Assembly (NCBI RefSeq): GCF_000471905.2
Contig: NW_006499801.1
Location: 1,092,548-1,156,547 of the forward strand
From: Amborella trichopoda
Lineage: Eukaryota; Streptophyta; Magnoliopsida; Amborellales; Amborellaceae
Direction: 5' to 3'
DNA: 64,000 nucleotides
A model generated the notes under the pieces. It made no database searches. It was not told the origin of the DNA and was given only the letters and a program-made list of their open reading frames with translations. Positions within the stretch are counted from its first letter, which is position 1. Every line of letters starts with the position of its first letter. Below, piece after piece: positions 1 through 12,115 of this stretch. A program made the translations under genes and the position numbers.

Positions 1-2414
1 ATGCATGGTGGGCTTAGCTTAGACATGCATGGCGGGCCCAGCTCGAGCATGTATGGCGGGCCCAGCTCACATATGTATGGAGAGGTTGGTGGCAATATGT
101 ATCAAAGAGAATCAGATGTTGAAGAAATTGTTTCTAGGTTATGTAGGAGTGTCAGTATTGCAGGTCATGGTCGTAAAGACCTATTTCTCTCAAAGCCTAA
201 GTCACAATAGATGACCTTAAAAGGCATGGTTAAAGGTACAAGAAACATGTTGGGGAGATATGTTGGTAAATGGTTCTACGATAAAGGGATTCCCTTTGAT
301 GCAGCCAATAGTCCATATTTTCTACCTATGGTCAGTGCAATCCAGAGAGTCGGGCCCGGGGTAAAACCCCCGACGGCATATGAGCTCAATGGGCCAATAT
401 TAGATGAAGAGGTGGAGGAAGTTACAAAGTGGATTGAAGAATATAAATAGAGTTGGCCAAAGACAGGCATTACTCTCATGAGTGATGGTTGGTTAAATAA
501 AGTTAGCAAAAAGGAGTTTTTAAACTTCTTGGCCTATTCCTCAAAAGGTACAGTTTCTTGTCTCTCAAAGAAGTATCAGGGACGAAGAATGATGCAAACT
601 TCTACGTACGAATATATGATCAGATAGTGGAGGAGGTGGGAGATAAGCATGTAGTCCAGTTTATTACGGACAATGCACGTGCATGTGTTTCTGCCGGCAG
701 CAAGTTGATGGATAAGAGGAAGCATCTAGTATGGACCTCGTGTGCTGCACACAGCATCGATCTTATGTTAGAGGAGATCAGTGAGATCAAAATTGTGAAG
801 GAGACTCTAGAGGAAGCAAGGTTGGTGTCGAGATTTATATACAACCACTCTAAAATTTTATTTCTGTTTAGATAACACTCTAAGAAAAAAGAGATAATCA
901 GGCCTGCCATAACCCGCTTTGCAACCGATTACTTAGCTGTGGACTCCATTCTAGAATCGGAAGGTGCATTAAAGAGATTGTGTACCTGTGAAGAGTGGTT
1001 AAATGACCGCCTCTCGAAGTCCAGTACCGGTATAAAAGTGGACAACATAGTCTCAAATAGCCGGTTCTGGTCTCAATGTTCCAGTGTTGTAGAGGCCAGT
1101 GCCCCTTTGGTCACGGTGTTAAGAATGGTGGATGCTGATAAGAAAGCTACCATGGGTATCTTTTATGAAGGTATTGAGAGGACGAAATCAGCTATTGGGG
1201 AGAAGTGTAGTTTTGCTAGCAAAATGATTGAGATTATAAAAAGGAGGTGGAACACCAAATTTGGACGTCCAATTCATTATGCTGGTAAATATATATTTAT
1301 ATCATTACAATGTTTCATTTTAAATCATTTTTTTATGAAATTGTAAATGACATTTTTCTATCTATATATTTAGCAGCAATACAAGAGGTATTATTTAATG
1401 TTTGGGTAAGAACTTCATTGAGTTGTTATATTTGTGAGGAATAATGCACTAAAACGTAATATATTTGTTTTAGCTTGCTATGTATAGGGATGCTATAGGA
1501 TCCTTCGGAACTAGACTTACCAAAAATTCTCGAACTATGATGGATCCAGGTTATCCCCTTGCTAATATTTTGTTCATTCATATATTTAATCTTATGAATT
1601 ATTCTTGCCCTTACAATGCTTTTTATATTTTAATCCAGCTGAATGGTGGGAGATATAAGGTACTGATGCACCTCACCTAAAGAAGATAGCAATCAAGGTG
1701 CTCTACCAGACATGTTCTGCTACTGGCTGTGAGTGCAACTGGAGTACATTCCAATGGTTGCACGCTACTAGGAGGAATCGACTTCCTTCAGAGAAGCTTC
1801 ATAAACTAGTGTACGTTCATTATAATTTAAACCTCCTAGAGCGACAAATAAGAAAGAAGCTTGAAGACTATGGGCCGATAAACTTAGACACAATATTTGT
1901 CACAGACACAACAGACCAATGGGTAGTAGAAGAGGAGGAGCCAGTGTTGCACAAGAGAGCGTTTCTTGAGGCTATCAGTGAGGAAGATATTGAAGAAGGT
2001 GATGAGCAGCATGAAAGAGGAAGCAGCCAGCTAACGTATCCACAATTCGTCGGAAATGACGGTGATATTGTACCTAATGAGGGAGAGTGAGAAGGGGGTC
2101 TAAGAGAAAATGAGAGAGACGATGATTCTGAGGCCACCCTATCCCAGCCATATTATTCACATATCGAGTCCCAACAGCAACAGTGTAGGGATGAACACGA
2201 CAGTGTAGGTGAGCATGAAGGATGGACAAGCTTCGGGGATTTTGGATTGGGAACACAACAAAACACTAACACTCAGGGATTTGGGTATAGTCAGACGCCT
2301 GCTAATATCGATGATTCGTTTTTAGGTCGAATCAATGAATTGTCAAACGAATTCAATCAATGGCACCAGCGTGACCAAGAAGAACAACAACGTCGTCTGT
2401 CATTTTATTTTTAG
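1..2414 (+). pseudogene. Decayed hAT-superfamily transposase (DUF659 + hAT dimerisation), 5' end outside window
   Basis: Reading the + strand across frames gives a DUF659-type plant hAT transposase: a block with WFYDKGIPFDAANSPYF at about 260-320, MSDGW at about 478-492, FITDNA at 658-676, TSCAAHSIDLMLEEI at about 738-782, RPAITRFATDYL at 900-935, and the C-terminal dimerisation signature TGCECNWSTFQ near 1722-1756 followed by NRLPSEKLHKLVYVHYNL. The N-terminal BED finger would lie left of the window. Introns are visible by homology and splice signals: about 1283-1371, then a stretch to about 1474, and a third about 1550-1638 flanked by AG/GT-type ends inside the conserved MDP-AEWW motif. It is dead: in-frame stops at 208-210, 448-450, 873-875 and 2088-2090, and a one-base deletion near 555. 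A stop at 2412-2414 matches a natural C-terminus. Family identification is from remembered conserved motifs. Confidence 0.85.
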
Positions 2415-2680
2415 ATCGTATGTTACTAATTGTATGCTTTATTGTAGTCCATGTATGTTGATATACTTATTCTATGATAATTCTATGTTTATCCTTTTGT
2501 GTGATGTAAATTAAATGCCGAATAGTAGTTCATGCAGGGAAAGAACATATCAATATTCGCATATTCATGCAAAAACATAGAAATTCTTAATAGAGTACCC
2601 TCATTTCTTATTGAATTCTTAAAAAAAAATATTTATAATGAATTTTAATAATTTTTTCGGATTTTTTTGAAGCTTTATTC

Positions 2681-2800
2681 CGACCGATTCACCCGATTCC
2701 CGATCCAGATAGCCGATTCGCCGATCCAGATAGCCGATTCGCCGATCCAAATCGGTTTTTGAGATGCCTGATCAGGGTCACCGATCCGCTTTTTAAACCA
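2681..2800. repeat. Subterminal repeats, probable 3' end of the hAT element
   Basis: Two direct 21-bp copies (2701-2721, 2722-2742) containing CGATCCAGATAGCCGATTCG, then degenerate GATCC/CGG copies, ending near TTTTTAAACCATTGAT. Arrays of short repeats just inside the ends are usual in hAT transposons, where transposase binds. Assignment to the preceding transposase is by position only. Confidence 0.45.
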
Positions 2801-3398
2801 TTGATTTAAAGTAAACAAGCACTAAGAAGTATAAAATGTTTGATATGGAATTATGAACATATCATAATCACATAACTGCATAATGACCACCATGACAAAT
2901 TTGGGTTTTGTGAATCACAATGTTAGTTAAAAAAAAAGAAGAAACGCATGTTATTTCCAAATAACATGTTATTTCGTTAAAACTAATACTTTCAAAAAAC
3001 TTAATGCTTTTAAAAGAGAAAAGATTATATAAGCTAATGGCTTATACTATAACGTAAATAGCATTGAAAAGTTCGGTTACATTGGACTCCAAATTTTGCA
3101 CACACATAGTTCTCATATAGGAGATAAAAAAAAAAGGCAAAAAAGATATATAAATTATACAAAAAAAAGGATAAAATGCTCTATTACTTTCAAGAAAAAG
3201 AAATTATACAAAAACGTTGATTAAGCCCTTCAATAACTCAAAATCAATTTCTGTAAAATAATTTCTTTTAAAATAAAATGTATTGTATAATATATATGCA
3301 ATTAGAAAACCCCACTAGCAATGCGTTTTAAAGCTCTACTTATACTATAGCTACAAGTTTGTTGGCTTAGTGAATATTTTTTTTTTTATTAAATAGGA

Positions 3399-3600
3399 AA
3401 AGTATACAATGATATCATTTACCTTTCGTATCAAGTAGCCATAATTAGTTTTGATCATTGGATGTGAAATTGAGTAGTTGCGTTTATTCTATTGATAAGG
3501 TTCAAACGGTAAAAAAAATAAATAAATAAAACAAAAAATTCACATCAAATAATTGTGACCTCATCGTACCGGAGGTAAACAATCATACATCATACATTTT
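3399..3600. repeat. Family C miniature inverted-repeat element (copy 1)
   Basis: Starts with GTATACAATGATATCATTTACC and ends in the inverse (GGAGGTAAACAATCATACAT). The interior carries the family hallmarks CATTGGATGTGAAATTGAGTAG and its inverted partner CACATCAAATAATTGTGACC. About 12 related copies lie in the window. Confidence 0.6.
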
Positions 3601-3840
3601 AAAAATATATTATGTGTATTACTTTGTGCCATTTTTCCATTTTTCCCAAGTATTTCCATTTGTCTTTTACTTCTTTTTTTTTCTTTTTCCTTTTTTTTTC
3701 ATTTTCAATTACAATGGACAATCTTAAATGATATCATGGGCCCCACCCATTATAGCCTTGATTTCCATAAGGTTTTACAGGTATAATAGAAAATCTCCCA
3801 CCTCAAATAAAAACCACAAATTATGGAAATTGCGCTGTGT

Positions 3841-3943
3841 GCTAAATGTGTTATTATATGATTTAGGTTCAAATAAACAATTGGTAATGTGTTCAAAGCT
3901 AAATGTGTTATTATATGATTTAGGTTCAAATAAGCAATTGGTA
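3841..3943. repeat. 57-bp tandem repeat, about 1.8 copies
   Basis: The unit starting GCTAAATGTGTTATTATATG at 3841 is repeated at 3898 with one visible difference (ATAAACAATT versus ATAAGCAATT). No function is evident. Confidence 0.8.
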
Positions 3944-4701
3944 ACAATCATTTAGAATTACCCCCCTTTACTTTTTCTAGGATGAGGATAGAAAAGACAC
4001 AAAGATTGGAAGCTTCTTTAAGGGTTTGGCACATGAGAAGAGGAACTGTGTACTTTTCGATTCATACTAATAACATGACCATAGCAAATAAGTAGAATTC
4101 AAATTCGGATAATTCATACAAGTAACATGATCATACTACTTTAATTCACAATTGAGAGGATCCATAGGGGTATATTAATTTTTTTTCACAAGATCACGAA
4201 TAAATTTTTTTGAATAATTTGTCTGATACAAGGCATGACATGAAATAAACTAGCAGTAAGAAAAGGCATTACACACTTCAAGAATTTTTTCTTAAATTTC
4301 ATCCAATCAGTATTTAGAAGCCCAGGCTCGGGCTCAGAATTGCCAAAGTCACGATTTCGAAGATACCATCTCTGGTGAATCTCGATATAGAAGTTCATAA
4401 GATTTAAGAACTTGTTCACCAATTTTTAGGGTTAGCCATCTAGACCTGGCAGGGCACGCAGCCAATCTGAGTAAACAATGAGTCCGACCCAATCTAGCAA
4501 ATTTTTTTTTAGCATTGCAACTGCGGTAGAAAAAGGAAACAATGGGAAAATGAATAGGTCATGGTGGTAGCATCCCCATACCATTCCACGCTATAGTCAC
4601 CGGTGCTTTTCATTCCCAGTAACTCTTAATTAACATCTTCATAAAACTAACTCTTAAATTATTTGAAATAACCTTTTAAATTATTTGGATACTTGTTTTA
4701 A

Positions 4702-4775
<74 letters not shown>

Positions 4776-4790
4776 TGATGATGATGATTA
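4702..4790. repeat. (AAT)n microsatellite grading into (GAT)n
   Basis: Uninterrupted AAT units from about 4702 to 4772, then ATG/GAT units to 4790. Confidence 0.95.
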
Positions 4791-5919
4791 CTTTTAAACT
4801 ACTTTAAAAAAAGCTCTTAAATTATTTGAAAAAAAGGGTGGGTCGGTCTTTCCCACTGATTGACAAAAACAAAAAAAATAAAAATTTAATAAGCAATTGT
4901 CCAAAAATGACCATCTTCTTCCACTACAATAGCATCGCACGGAATTTAGTACAACAATATGATGACAAAGTTATTGTTGCAACCATGATATGCCACGTGG
5001 GGTCACGGTTACCACTACCATAATATCTTTACATATGCTTAGTGATATTTGTAGATTGCACTTGCTAATTATTTAAGTCGAAAGTTGTTTCCACTTAAGG
5101 TACGGTTTGTAGAGGGTGATCACTATACAGGTTCGTGGACCTCCAAGTGTCTTTGGCAGGTGAGGTTTTGTATACTATTGAAGTAAGGTGTACCTCAACA
5201 TTATGCCAAAAATACAGTTTCGGTGCCGCAAAGTCTTGTAATGATACGAAAATGTACGGTGCCGTAAAGTCTTGTGATGATATGAAAATCTAGTGTTATT
5301 TTTAATTATAAAATTTAAAATTCAAAAAATAACTATGATTGAACAAATTTATAAACATTTGAAAATAAACGATTTAGATAATGTATTAAAAGATGAACTA
5401 TTTTTAAGACTATAAATTCTATTTTTTTTTTATTCATATACACAAATCTTAAAATCGAGATAATCGATTTGAAGATTTTTCAACATGGAACAACCTTCTC
5501 TAATCGGTTTTTTAGGTGTACCTTAGTAGTAAGATTGACATCTTATATAAATTTTTTCCCTCTCCAAATGATTGTGGCCAGATTTAATAAAGGTTTTTTT
5601 GAGGCTCAACTGTTAAGGTGGATGACTAAATGATGCTCTCTTGAAAATGGGTATACTCCAAATTTGCCAAACACCAAGGCACAATCATAAATAAATTTTT
5701 TCCTCAATTATAAAGTTGAAAAATGTTCAATGTCCCATCACACATATTGCTTGGGCCATCTAAAATTTAGATAAACATATATAACATGGATTCACACTCC
5801 CCACCTTCTCTTGGTAGGGCATAAAAGACGAACACAAGCTTTGCACCTTCTGTTTTATGCCAATTTACTTATAGTGTTATCTATTCATGCAATTTGGGTG
5901 TTGGGGTCTATAATTGGCC

Positions 5920-5927
5920 TATAAGTA
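5920..5927 (+). promoter_or_regulatory. Putative TATA box of the His-rich protein gene
   Basis: TATAAGTA lies 50 bases before the ATG at 5970, which leaves a leader of about 20 bases. Spacing and composition fit a plant core promoter. There is no transcript evidence. Confidence 0.45.
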
Positions 5928-5969
5928 GGCCTCTTTGGGGTCCACAAAGGATTCACACCATCAAAGACA

Positions 5970-6398
5970 ATGGATAGTAGAAATATACTGGCCTTAGTGC
6001 TGATTTCTGCACACCTAATCCTTATTGCTAGGTGTGTAGATGAGCCTAGGCCCCTTTGCATCTCTCAATTTGCTCTTGCTAGCTCAGCATGTGCCCTAAT
6101 CCCTTTTAACCCCCCGACTGACCACAGCCACGACCACGATCACGACCACGACCATGACGACCACCACCATGACCACCACCACCACCACGACTATGGCCAC
6201 CATGGCCATCACCACGACCATGGCCACCATAGGAGGCACCATGCCTCCAGTTGTTGCCGGTGGCTTCGCCAAATCGACAATGCATGTGTGTGTCACGTCC
6301 TGAACCGTTTGCCCGTCTTTCTTAGTAAGCCAAGCAGCAGCATCACCCTGACCCCAGATGAATATTGTTCTGTCACGTACAGGTGCCCTAGAGTATAG
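5970..6398 (+). CDS. Secreted eight-cysteine (LTP/DIR1-like) protein with a His/Asp-rich loop
   Basis: Single-exon ORF of 142 residues. Residues 1-22 form a hydrophobic signal peptide (ILALVLISAHLILIA core). The cysteines Cys30, 41, 95-96, 106, 108, 133 and 139 give C-X10-C-X53-CC-X9-CXC-X24-C-X5-C, the eight-cysteine motif of plant lipid-transfer/DIR1-like proteins. In that family the C2-CC spacer is normally about 13-16 residues. Here it is expanded by a run at residues 51-91 with 24 His and 10 Asp. Such a loop could bind Zn, Cu or Ni in the apoplast (inference). The start is the first ATG after a TATA-like box, and an AATAAA follows 65 bases after the stop. All eight cysteines and an open frame through a low-complexity stretch argue for a working gene. 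Alternatives are another eight-cysteine (prolamin-superfamily) class. The exact subfamily is not assigned. Confidence 0.8.
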   Translation: MDSRNILALVLISAHLILIARCVDEPRPLCISQFALASSACALIPFNPPTDHSHDHDHDHDHDDHHHDHHHHHDYGHHGHHHDHGHHRRHHASSCCRWLRQIDNACVCHVLNRLPVFLSKPSSSITLTPDEYCSVTYRCPRV

Positions 6399-6462
6399 TG
6401 TTACTATAATCATGGAGGGTGTAGTATTGCTAGAAGAATGGATACGCAAGTTCTCATGAAGA

Positions 6463-6468
6463 AATAAA
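6463..6468 (+). terminator. Candidate polyadenylation signal
   Basis: AATAAA 65 bases after the stop codon of the eight-cysteine gene. Confidence 0.45.
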
Positions 6469-6734
6469 CTTATGCTAGACCCAAATATGTTTCTTTAGTT
6501 TCACTAGGTTTCTTATTGGTTAGTGCTACTCTAGCTTTCTTAATGGTAATATGATGTGGGCTTTCGAGTCATGGGGATACATTTTATGTAAGGGTGTATG
6601 GAATTTACAAGTGAGTTGAGGGTTAGTTGACTTATATCAATATCCATATTTAATAAATAGATGAATTCTTTCATCTTTTATCATTTTCCTTTTATTTAAT
6701 TGCACTCACAGGTCTCTCTCTTTCATGTTGGCCA

Positions 6735-7075
6735 TGGGGGTTAATTTAAGGGTGGCAATGACCCGGGCCTGGGTCTCTGACCCTAGACGTCCTTATTCCG
6801 GGCCGAGCTCTATCTGGGCTGGGTGGTGGCCTAGCCTGCCTTTGTTAATGGCGTCGGGGCAGGCTGGGTCAATAGAAGTTATTTATCTTCTTCTTATTCA
6901 TAAAAGATAAAAGAAAAGGTAGGGTGTTGGCCAAAGCGCAGCCTAGCCCAGAAACCAGGCATAAACTTCGAGCCTGGGGTCGGCCCTCAGGTCAAATTTA
7001 ATGGACCAGGCCTGGGCCATTCCCAGCTGAACTGATGGGCGGGGAAGTCTTTCCCATTGCCACCCTTGATTTAAG
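6735..7075. mobile_element. GC-rich miniature element with AAGGGTGGCAATG terminal inverted repeats
   Basis: Begins AAGGGTGGCAATGACCC and ends in the inverse CATTGCCACCCTT. The interior is rich in GGGCC/GGCCTGG words in an otherwise AT-rich area. The ends resemble the YAGGGGTGGGAA ends of the hAT-type MITE at 36579-36903, but I could not find a clean target-site duplication here. Confidence 0.5.
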
Positions 7076-7599
7076 TGAAATGAGGGGTATCTTAGGGCAT
7101 AGTTGTTACTTATTATTAGAGCTTTTTATATACGGACACCTTTTGTGCCCTATTATTACTATGTGATGTTATTTTTTGCGAAAATTATGAGGAACACCCC
7201 TACCTAGTGGTTTTTTTTTTATTTGTTTATTTTTTTAATTGTCCTCCCGTCCAGTAATAAGAACACCGTATATAAAATAAACCCTACACGCTCCTTATAT
7301 GCATGGTGGTTAAATTAAAGAAGGGGACATACTCTTGGGGGAATATAGTATAAGTTTACTCCCTTAATAAAAAGTTCTACTTGGGAAGATTGTTTTGAAT
7401 TTAAATTTTTGGTAACTACTTAATAATCACTATTTAATTTTGAAATTTGAGTTTTCTAATATTAAATATCACCATCTAAAAATTGGTAGGTCTCTATTCA
7501 ATGTTGACAAATTTTGTTTTTTCAAATGTGTAGAGGGTGCATTTAAAAAAAAAAAATTTATTGAGGTTAATCTATAGGTTGAAGATGCTATATAAAAAT

Positions 7600-7975
7600 G
7601 GAAAAAGTTTATATAAGGTCGTAACCTTATATGTAGAACTACGGAGGCACCTCAAAAGTCCATCGGAAAATATAGTTTTAATGTTGAAAAACCCTTTGAT
7701 TGATCACCTCGACATCGAGATGTATGACTATGAAAAATAAAAAGATTATAAGTCTAAAAAGTAATGCATTTTTCAACATATTATCTATACCATTCATTTT
7801 CAAGATTTTCATATGTTTATAGATTCACTTGATTTTAATCATTTTTAAATTTAAAATTTTATAATTAGATATGAAAATAAATTTTTAGATAATTCTAAGA
7901 ACATTTTACATCAAATGATAAAATTTGAAGGTGCACCCTACCTCTACGGCTATGGATGCATCCGTATGCTAACTG
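7600..7975. repeat. Family D miniature element, diverged
   Basis: Starts TTTATATAAGGTCGTAACCT and carries the family signature of a Cys-poor AT core with TCACCTCGACATCGAGATG and a GGTGCACC-type 3' end. It is recognised by similarity to the copies at 13112, 55638 and 63613. Confidence 0.5.
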
Positions 7976-9028
7976 CACCGTATAAAGATTGGGTTCTTTA
8001 AATTAATCCTACGTGGGATTTTACTTGAGGGAGTGCACAGGGGTTTAAAACGAAAGGACCCACATTGCAGTCATACAAAAGGGCCATCCAAAAAAAAGAC
8101 CACCAAAGACAAAAGGTGTCAGGGTTGTTTTTATTGAGCAAAATTGACTCAACTGAACCGCATGACTATATATGCGGTCTAAAAAAAGTGCAAAGCACCC
8201 ATTTTATCGATGAAAGTCGGTGTTTCATCGAAAACAATGGAAGTGTCCAAATGTTTTTTTATTTGAATTATTATTTTTAATTTTTAAAATTTATTTAGTT
8301 TTTCATATTCATGATCTCCATGTTAGAGATTACAATTCCTTAAAATTATGTATAAAAATCCATCTAAAACATAGATTTATTAGTAAGCCTGCATTTCTAC
8401 ATATGCGGGCTTGGTCGCATAAAAACCGAGTCTTTTTATTAATTACCAACGAAAAAAAGTATATTGTTTATTTACTTCCTCGTATAAAACCACACTTAGG
8501 ATTAATATAAGGAACCCAAATTTTGGGGATATGACATCTTCAACCCCATAGATTAACCTCAATGAAAAAAAGTCTTAATTGCACCTTCTACACAGTTGAA
8601 AATTTCATGTCTCAAGATTGAACAGAGACCGTCCAATTTTTAGAGGAATAGCAGTGTTAGAAAACTCATATTCGAAATTTTAACTTTTGAAAATAAATAT
8701 CTAGTGATAAATAAGTTCGTTCCAAAAATTTAAAATAGAAAAATCCTCCCAAGTAGGCCTTTTTAATGAAGCAGTAAATATATATTACATCTCCACAAGA
8801 GTACGTCCCCTTTTGTATTTAACCCCAATATATTTAAAGAACATGGGGTGATAAGGGTTTATCACCTGTCCGGTGATGTTATTGCCAGAGGGCTACTTAC
8901 AGGAAAAAAAAAAAAAAATTCCTAAGAGAAAAATAACATCAAATAATAATAAAAACATACGTAAAAAGATTTTATTTATGTATTTTTTTATTTATTTGTT
9001 CTATTAAAATGTTCATCTTCTACTTGAT

Positions 9029-9118
9029 TTATTTATTTATCTTTTGGCTTTATTCTATTTATTTATTTATCTTTTGGCTTTACTCTATTTATTTATTTGT
9101 CTTTTGGCTTTATTCTAT
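9029..9118. repeat. 30-bp tandem repeat, 3 copies
   Basis: Unit containing ATTTATCTTTTGGCTTTATT repeats at 30-base spacing three times with single-base differences. Confidence 0.85.
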
Positions 9119-10129
9119 AAAATGGAATGTTGTCTCTGGATAAGGCATGTATATCCATAAAGACAAGTTGGGGTTTGGTGGTCCAAGGTGGCTTTCTTGG
9201 TGGCCCATGCCAGTGACCCGCACGAGCGGTATTGGTGGGGCCACTTTAAGGTGAACGGTCATTAAAACCTTAATGGATCATCATTACTCTAAAAGGTTGG
9301 TTTGGCTTTAAAAATCTTAAACAGTCGTTCCAGCTAAGTTTGTATATAAGATAAAGGAAAATGGTTTGATAGGGTTCTAGCCATATCAAAATAAATAAAG
9401 CCTCGTGAAAATTGCAATTTAAGTATTGGAAAATTTTTATATTGATCATCTAGGCTTGAACATTATAGTTGTGAAAAATATTAGATTTTAAGATAAAAAA
9501 TAGTGTATACATTGTAACAAATTATCTAGACTGTCCATTTTGCCCTAAAGAATAAGTTTTCAAAGATCTGCATGATCTATGCCATCTTTGGAGTTTCAAA
9601 ATTTATTGTCTGTGTTAAAATTTGATTTTAAAACCATCATGAAAATTTATGTGTATTTTGTTTTCATAAAGCTTAGGCCTTATAGAAACTTCATTGATTG
9701 GATAATCCATTAGAGAGGGAGAGGGAGGGAGAGAGAAGAGAGGCTTTTGACTTGGATCTGAGGGCGTATACTATGTTTCCGCAAGGAGCGCAAATAGCTT
9801 CCGTCATTAAGAAGAACTAATTGGTGGATTTTTTCAATCTCCTAAAAATATCTAGATAATTATTCTAAAACAAAAAGAAAAAAACTTTTGAGTATTCCTA
9901 ACACTTAAATCTTACATTTGAGATGGTCTTTATTCAATCTTGAGACATTTTTTCAAGTGCATAGATGGTTTAATTAGGAGCTTTATTTATCGAAATTAAT
10001 CTATAAGTTGAAGAGGTTACATCCCCAATATTTTGGGGTGCTAAAATGAATCCTAGATGGGGTTTTACTTGAAGTACTCCTGCATGAGCAAAATATATTT
10101 TGGCTTATGATAAAGAAATTGTAGAATAC

Positions 10130-10308
10130 ATCTTAGGGGTGAGAATTTACTCGGTTTGGATCCAAAATCTGAATTTTGGATCTGATTCAGATCTAGGTAT
10201 TGATCCAAGATTTGAATCCAATGGGTTGGACCTTGATCTAAAACTTTGATCCAAATAGTAATTCAGATTGGATCCTGGTAGAGATGGATCCAATCTAGAT
10301 CCAATCCA

Positions 10309-10347
<39 letters not shown>
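10130..10347. repeat. Degenerate GGATCCAA-rich dispersed repeat ending in (TA)n
   Basis: Begins TTAGGGGTGAGAATTTACTC, an hAT-MITE-like end, followed by many GGATCCAA/TTGGATC words in both orientations. A TA microsatellite closes it at 10313-10347. Confidence 0.4.
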
Positions 10348-10349
<2 letters not shown>

Positions 10350-10899
10350 ATTTTCTAGGGTTAACAACTCCCCAAATTACATAGGATCATGTTAGAGACT
10401 CTTGCGAACGATATTTTTAGACTTGAAAACCAAAGGATACAGTAGGATATTTTGGACTTTTTACTTCTAAACTTGAAAAACTTGGAATTTTAAAATTTAG
10501 AGCTCTTCTCTCTCACACACGCCTTCCCACGCCTTCTTATTCTTTCTCTCTCGTTAATGTCCCCTATCCTCTCTCTCTCTCCTTGTTGTCCCCTATCTTC
10601 TATCTTTTTATCTCTCTCCTTGCTACCCCCTTCCTATTCTTTCTCTCTTCTTGTTGTCCCCTTTTTATTATTTCTCTCTTTTGATCATATATGAGAGATT
10701 TTCGGTCAAAAGAGAGCGAGGATGGGGGAGGGAAAGCAGAGAGATAAAAAGAGAGAGAGAGGATGGGGACAATAAGGAGAGAGAAAGAATAGGAAGGTGT
10801 GTGAGAGAGAAGAGCCTTAAATTTCAAATAAAAAGTCTAAAGTGCCCTTCTATATCTTTGGTCTAGTGGCAGTAAAAGTAAAAATACGGTTGACAAGTC

Positions 10900-11220
10900 T
10901 CTATGAAAAAAAGGTGAATCTACTAAAAATATCAAAAAAATATTTTACATGAAAAAATTGACCAAAATACCCCCGAAAGTTTTCGGGAGTATATTAATCA
11001 ATTAATTTTTCATGAATTATTATTTTTATATATTTTTATTACGTACGCCTCACTAAGATGTACACATGTTCTAAATTTCAGGTCATTCTGATTCGTAGAA
11101 AAAAATATGAAAAATGAAACACTACCGAATAGTGACCGTGTGATGAACTTTGAACGGTGATGAGGGTAGGCGAAATCACTGTTCATTTTTTCTTATAGGC
11201 GTTGAGAAGAATTTTTCTAT
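10900..11220. repeat. Family A palindromic element, copy 1 (cut by gap)
   Basis: Carries the core GACCAAAATACCCC...TTTTCGGGAGTAT at 10959-11000 and the right arm with GAACGGTGATGAGGGTAGGC and TATAGGCGTTGAGAAG. The left arm is missing and the right end runs into the N gap. Confidence 0.7.
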
Positions 11221-11539
11221 NNNNNNNNNNNNNNNNNNNNNNNNNNNNNNNNNNNNNNNNNNNNNNNNNNNNNNNNNNNNNNNNNNNNNNNNNNNNNNNN
11301 NNNNNNNNNNNNNNNNNNNNNNNNNNNNNNNNNNNNNNNNNNNNNNNNNNNNNNNNNNNNNNNNNNNNNNNNNNNNNNNNNNNNNNNNNNNNNNNNNNNN
11401 NNNNNNNNNNNNNNNNNNNNNNNNNNNNNNNNNNNNNNNNNNNNNNNNNNNNNNNNNNNNNNNNNNNNNNNNNNNNNNNNNNNNNNNNNNNNNNNNNNNN
11501 NNNNNNNNNNNNNNNNNNNNNNNNNNNNNNNNNNNNNNN
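11221..11539. other. Assembly gap (319 N)
   Basis: Run of N bounded on the right by a (TA)n microsatellite (about 11546-11575). ORFs spanning it are artefacts. Confidence 0.99.
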
Positions 11540-11543
11540 TTTA

Positions 11544-11576
<33 letters not shown>

Positions 11577-11577
<1 letters not shown>

Positions 11578-12104
11578 ATACTACAAAACGCCTATAGGCA
11601 AAAATGAACAGTGATTTTACCTACCCTCATCACTGTTCAAAGTTCATCACACGGTCACGATTGTCTAGTAGTGTATCATTTTTCATTTTTTTCTAAAAAT
11701 CAAAATGAACTGAAATTCAGAGCGTGTGTTCATAAAAAATAGGTGAATCTACGAAAACTATCAAAACAATATTTTACATGAAAAACATTGACCAAAATAC
11801 CCCCAAAAAGTTTTGGGGGTATTTTGATCAAATTATTTTTTACGAATTATTTTTTTATATTTTTATTAGGTGCACCTTACTAATATGTACACAGGTTCTA
11901 AATTTTAGGTCATTCTGATTTGTAGAAACAAAATAAAAAATAAAACATTATCAGATAATCGTGACCGTGTGATGAATTTTGGACAATGATGAGGGTAAGC
12001 AAAATCACTGTTCATTTTCTGACCGTGCGATGAATTTTAGACAATGATGAGGGTAGGCAAAATCACTGTTCATTTTCTTCTATAGGCGTTGGGAAGAGTT
12101 TCCA
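11577..12104. mobile_element. Family A palindromic element, complete copy 2
   Basis: About 528 bp of nearly full-length inverted repeat. The left arm starts ACGCCTATAGGC with AACAGTGATTTTACCTACC; the right arm ends GCAAAATCACTGTTC and TATAGGCGTTGGGAAGAG. The centre is GACCAAAATACCCCC...GGGGGTATTTTGATC at 11791-11833. The right arm has an extra 55-bp tandem duplication (about 11960-12075). Both sides abut TA repeats. No coding capacity. Confidence 0.8.
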
Positions 12105-12115
12105 TATATATATAC

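Larger units (their letters stand above)
2801..5910. other. Intergenic, AT-rich, no gene seen
   Basis: No coding region is supported. It holds a family C miniature element (3399-3600), a 57-bp tandem repeat (3841-3943), an AAT/GAT microsatellite (4702-4790) and a diverged family D element (about 5150-5570). The rest is AT-rich sequence with homopolymer runs and stop codons in all frames. Confidence 0.6.
7076..10899. other. Intergenic, no gene seen; diverged miniature elements and tandem repeats
   Basis: Contains a diverged family D element (about 7600-7975), a weaker family D-like stretch (about 9330-9690), a 30-bp tandem repeat (9029-9118) and a degenerate GGATCCAA-rich block (10130-10347). 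From about 10500 to 10850 it holds CT-rich then GAGA-rich low-complexity sequence. Long ORFs here are short, AT-rich and match nothing I recognise. Confidence 0.55.

Noticed and set aside
2701-2751. CRISPR-like direct repeats
   Set aside because: Only two adjacent 21-bp copies without spacers, in a plant transposon end.
6096-6449. Minus-strand ORF rich in Val and Met
   Set aside because: It is the antisense image of the CAC/GAC-repeat coding stretch of the His-rich protein.
11150-11614. ORF across the first N gap
   Set aside because: Same artefact as above, in family A repeat sequence.
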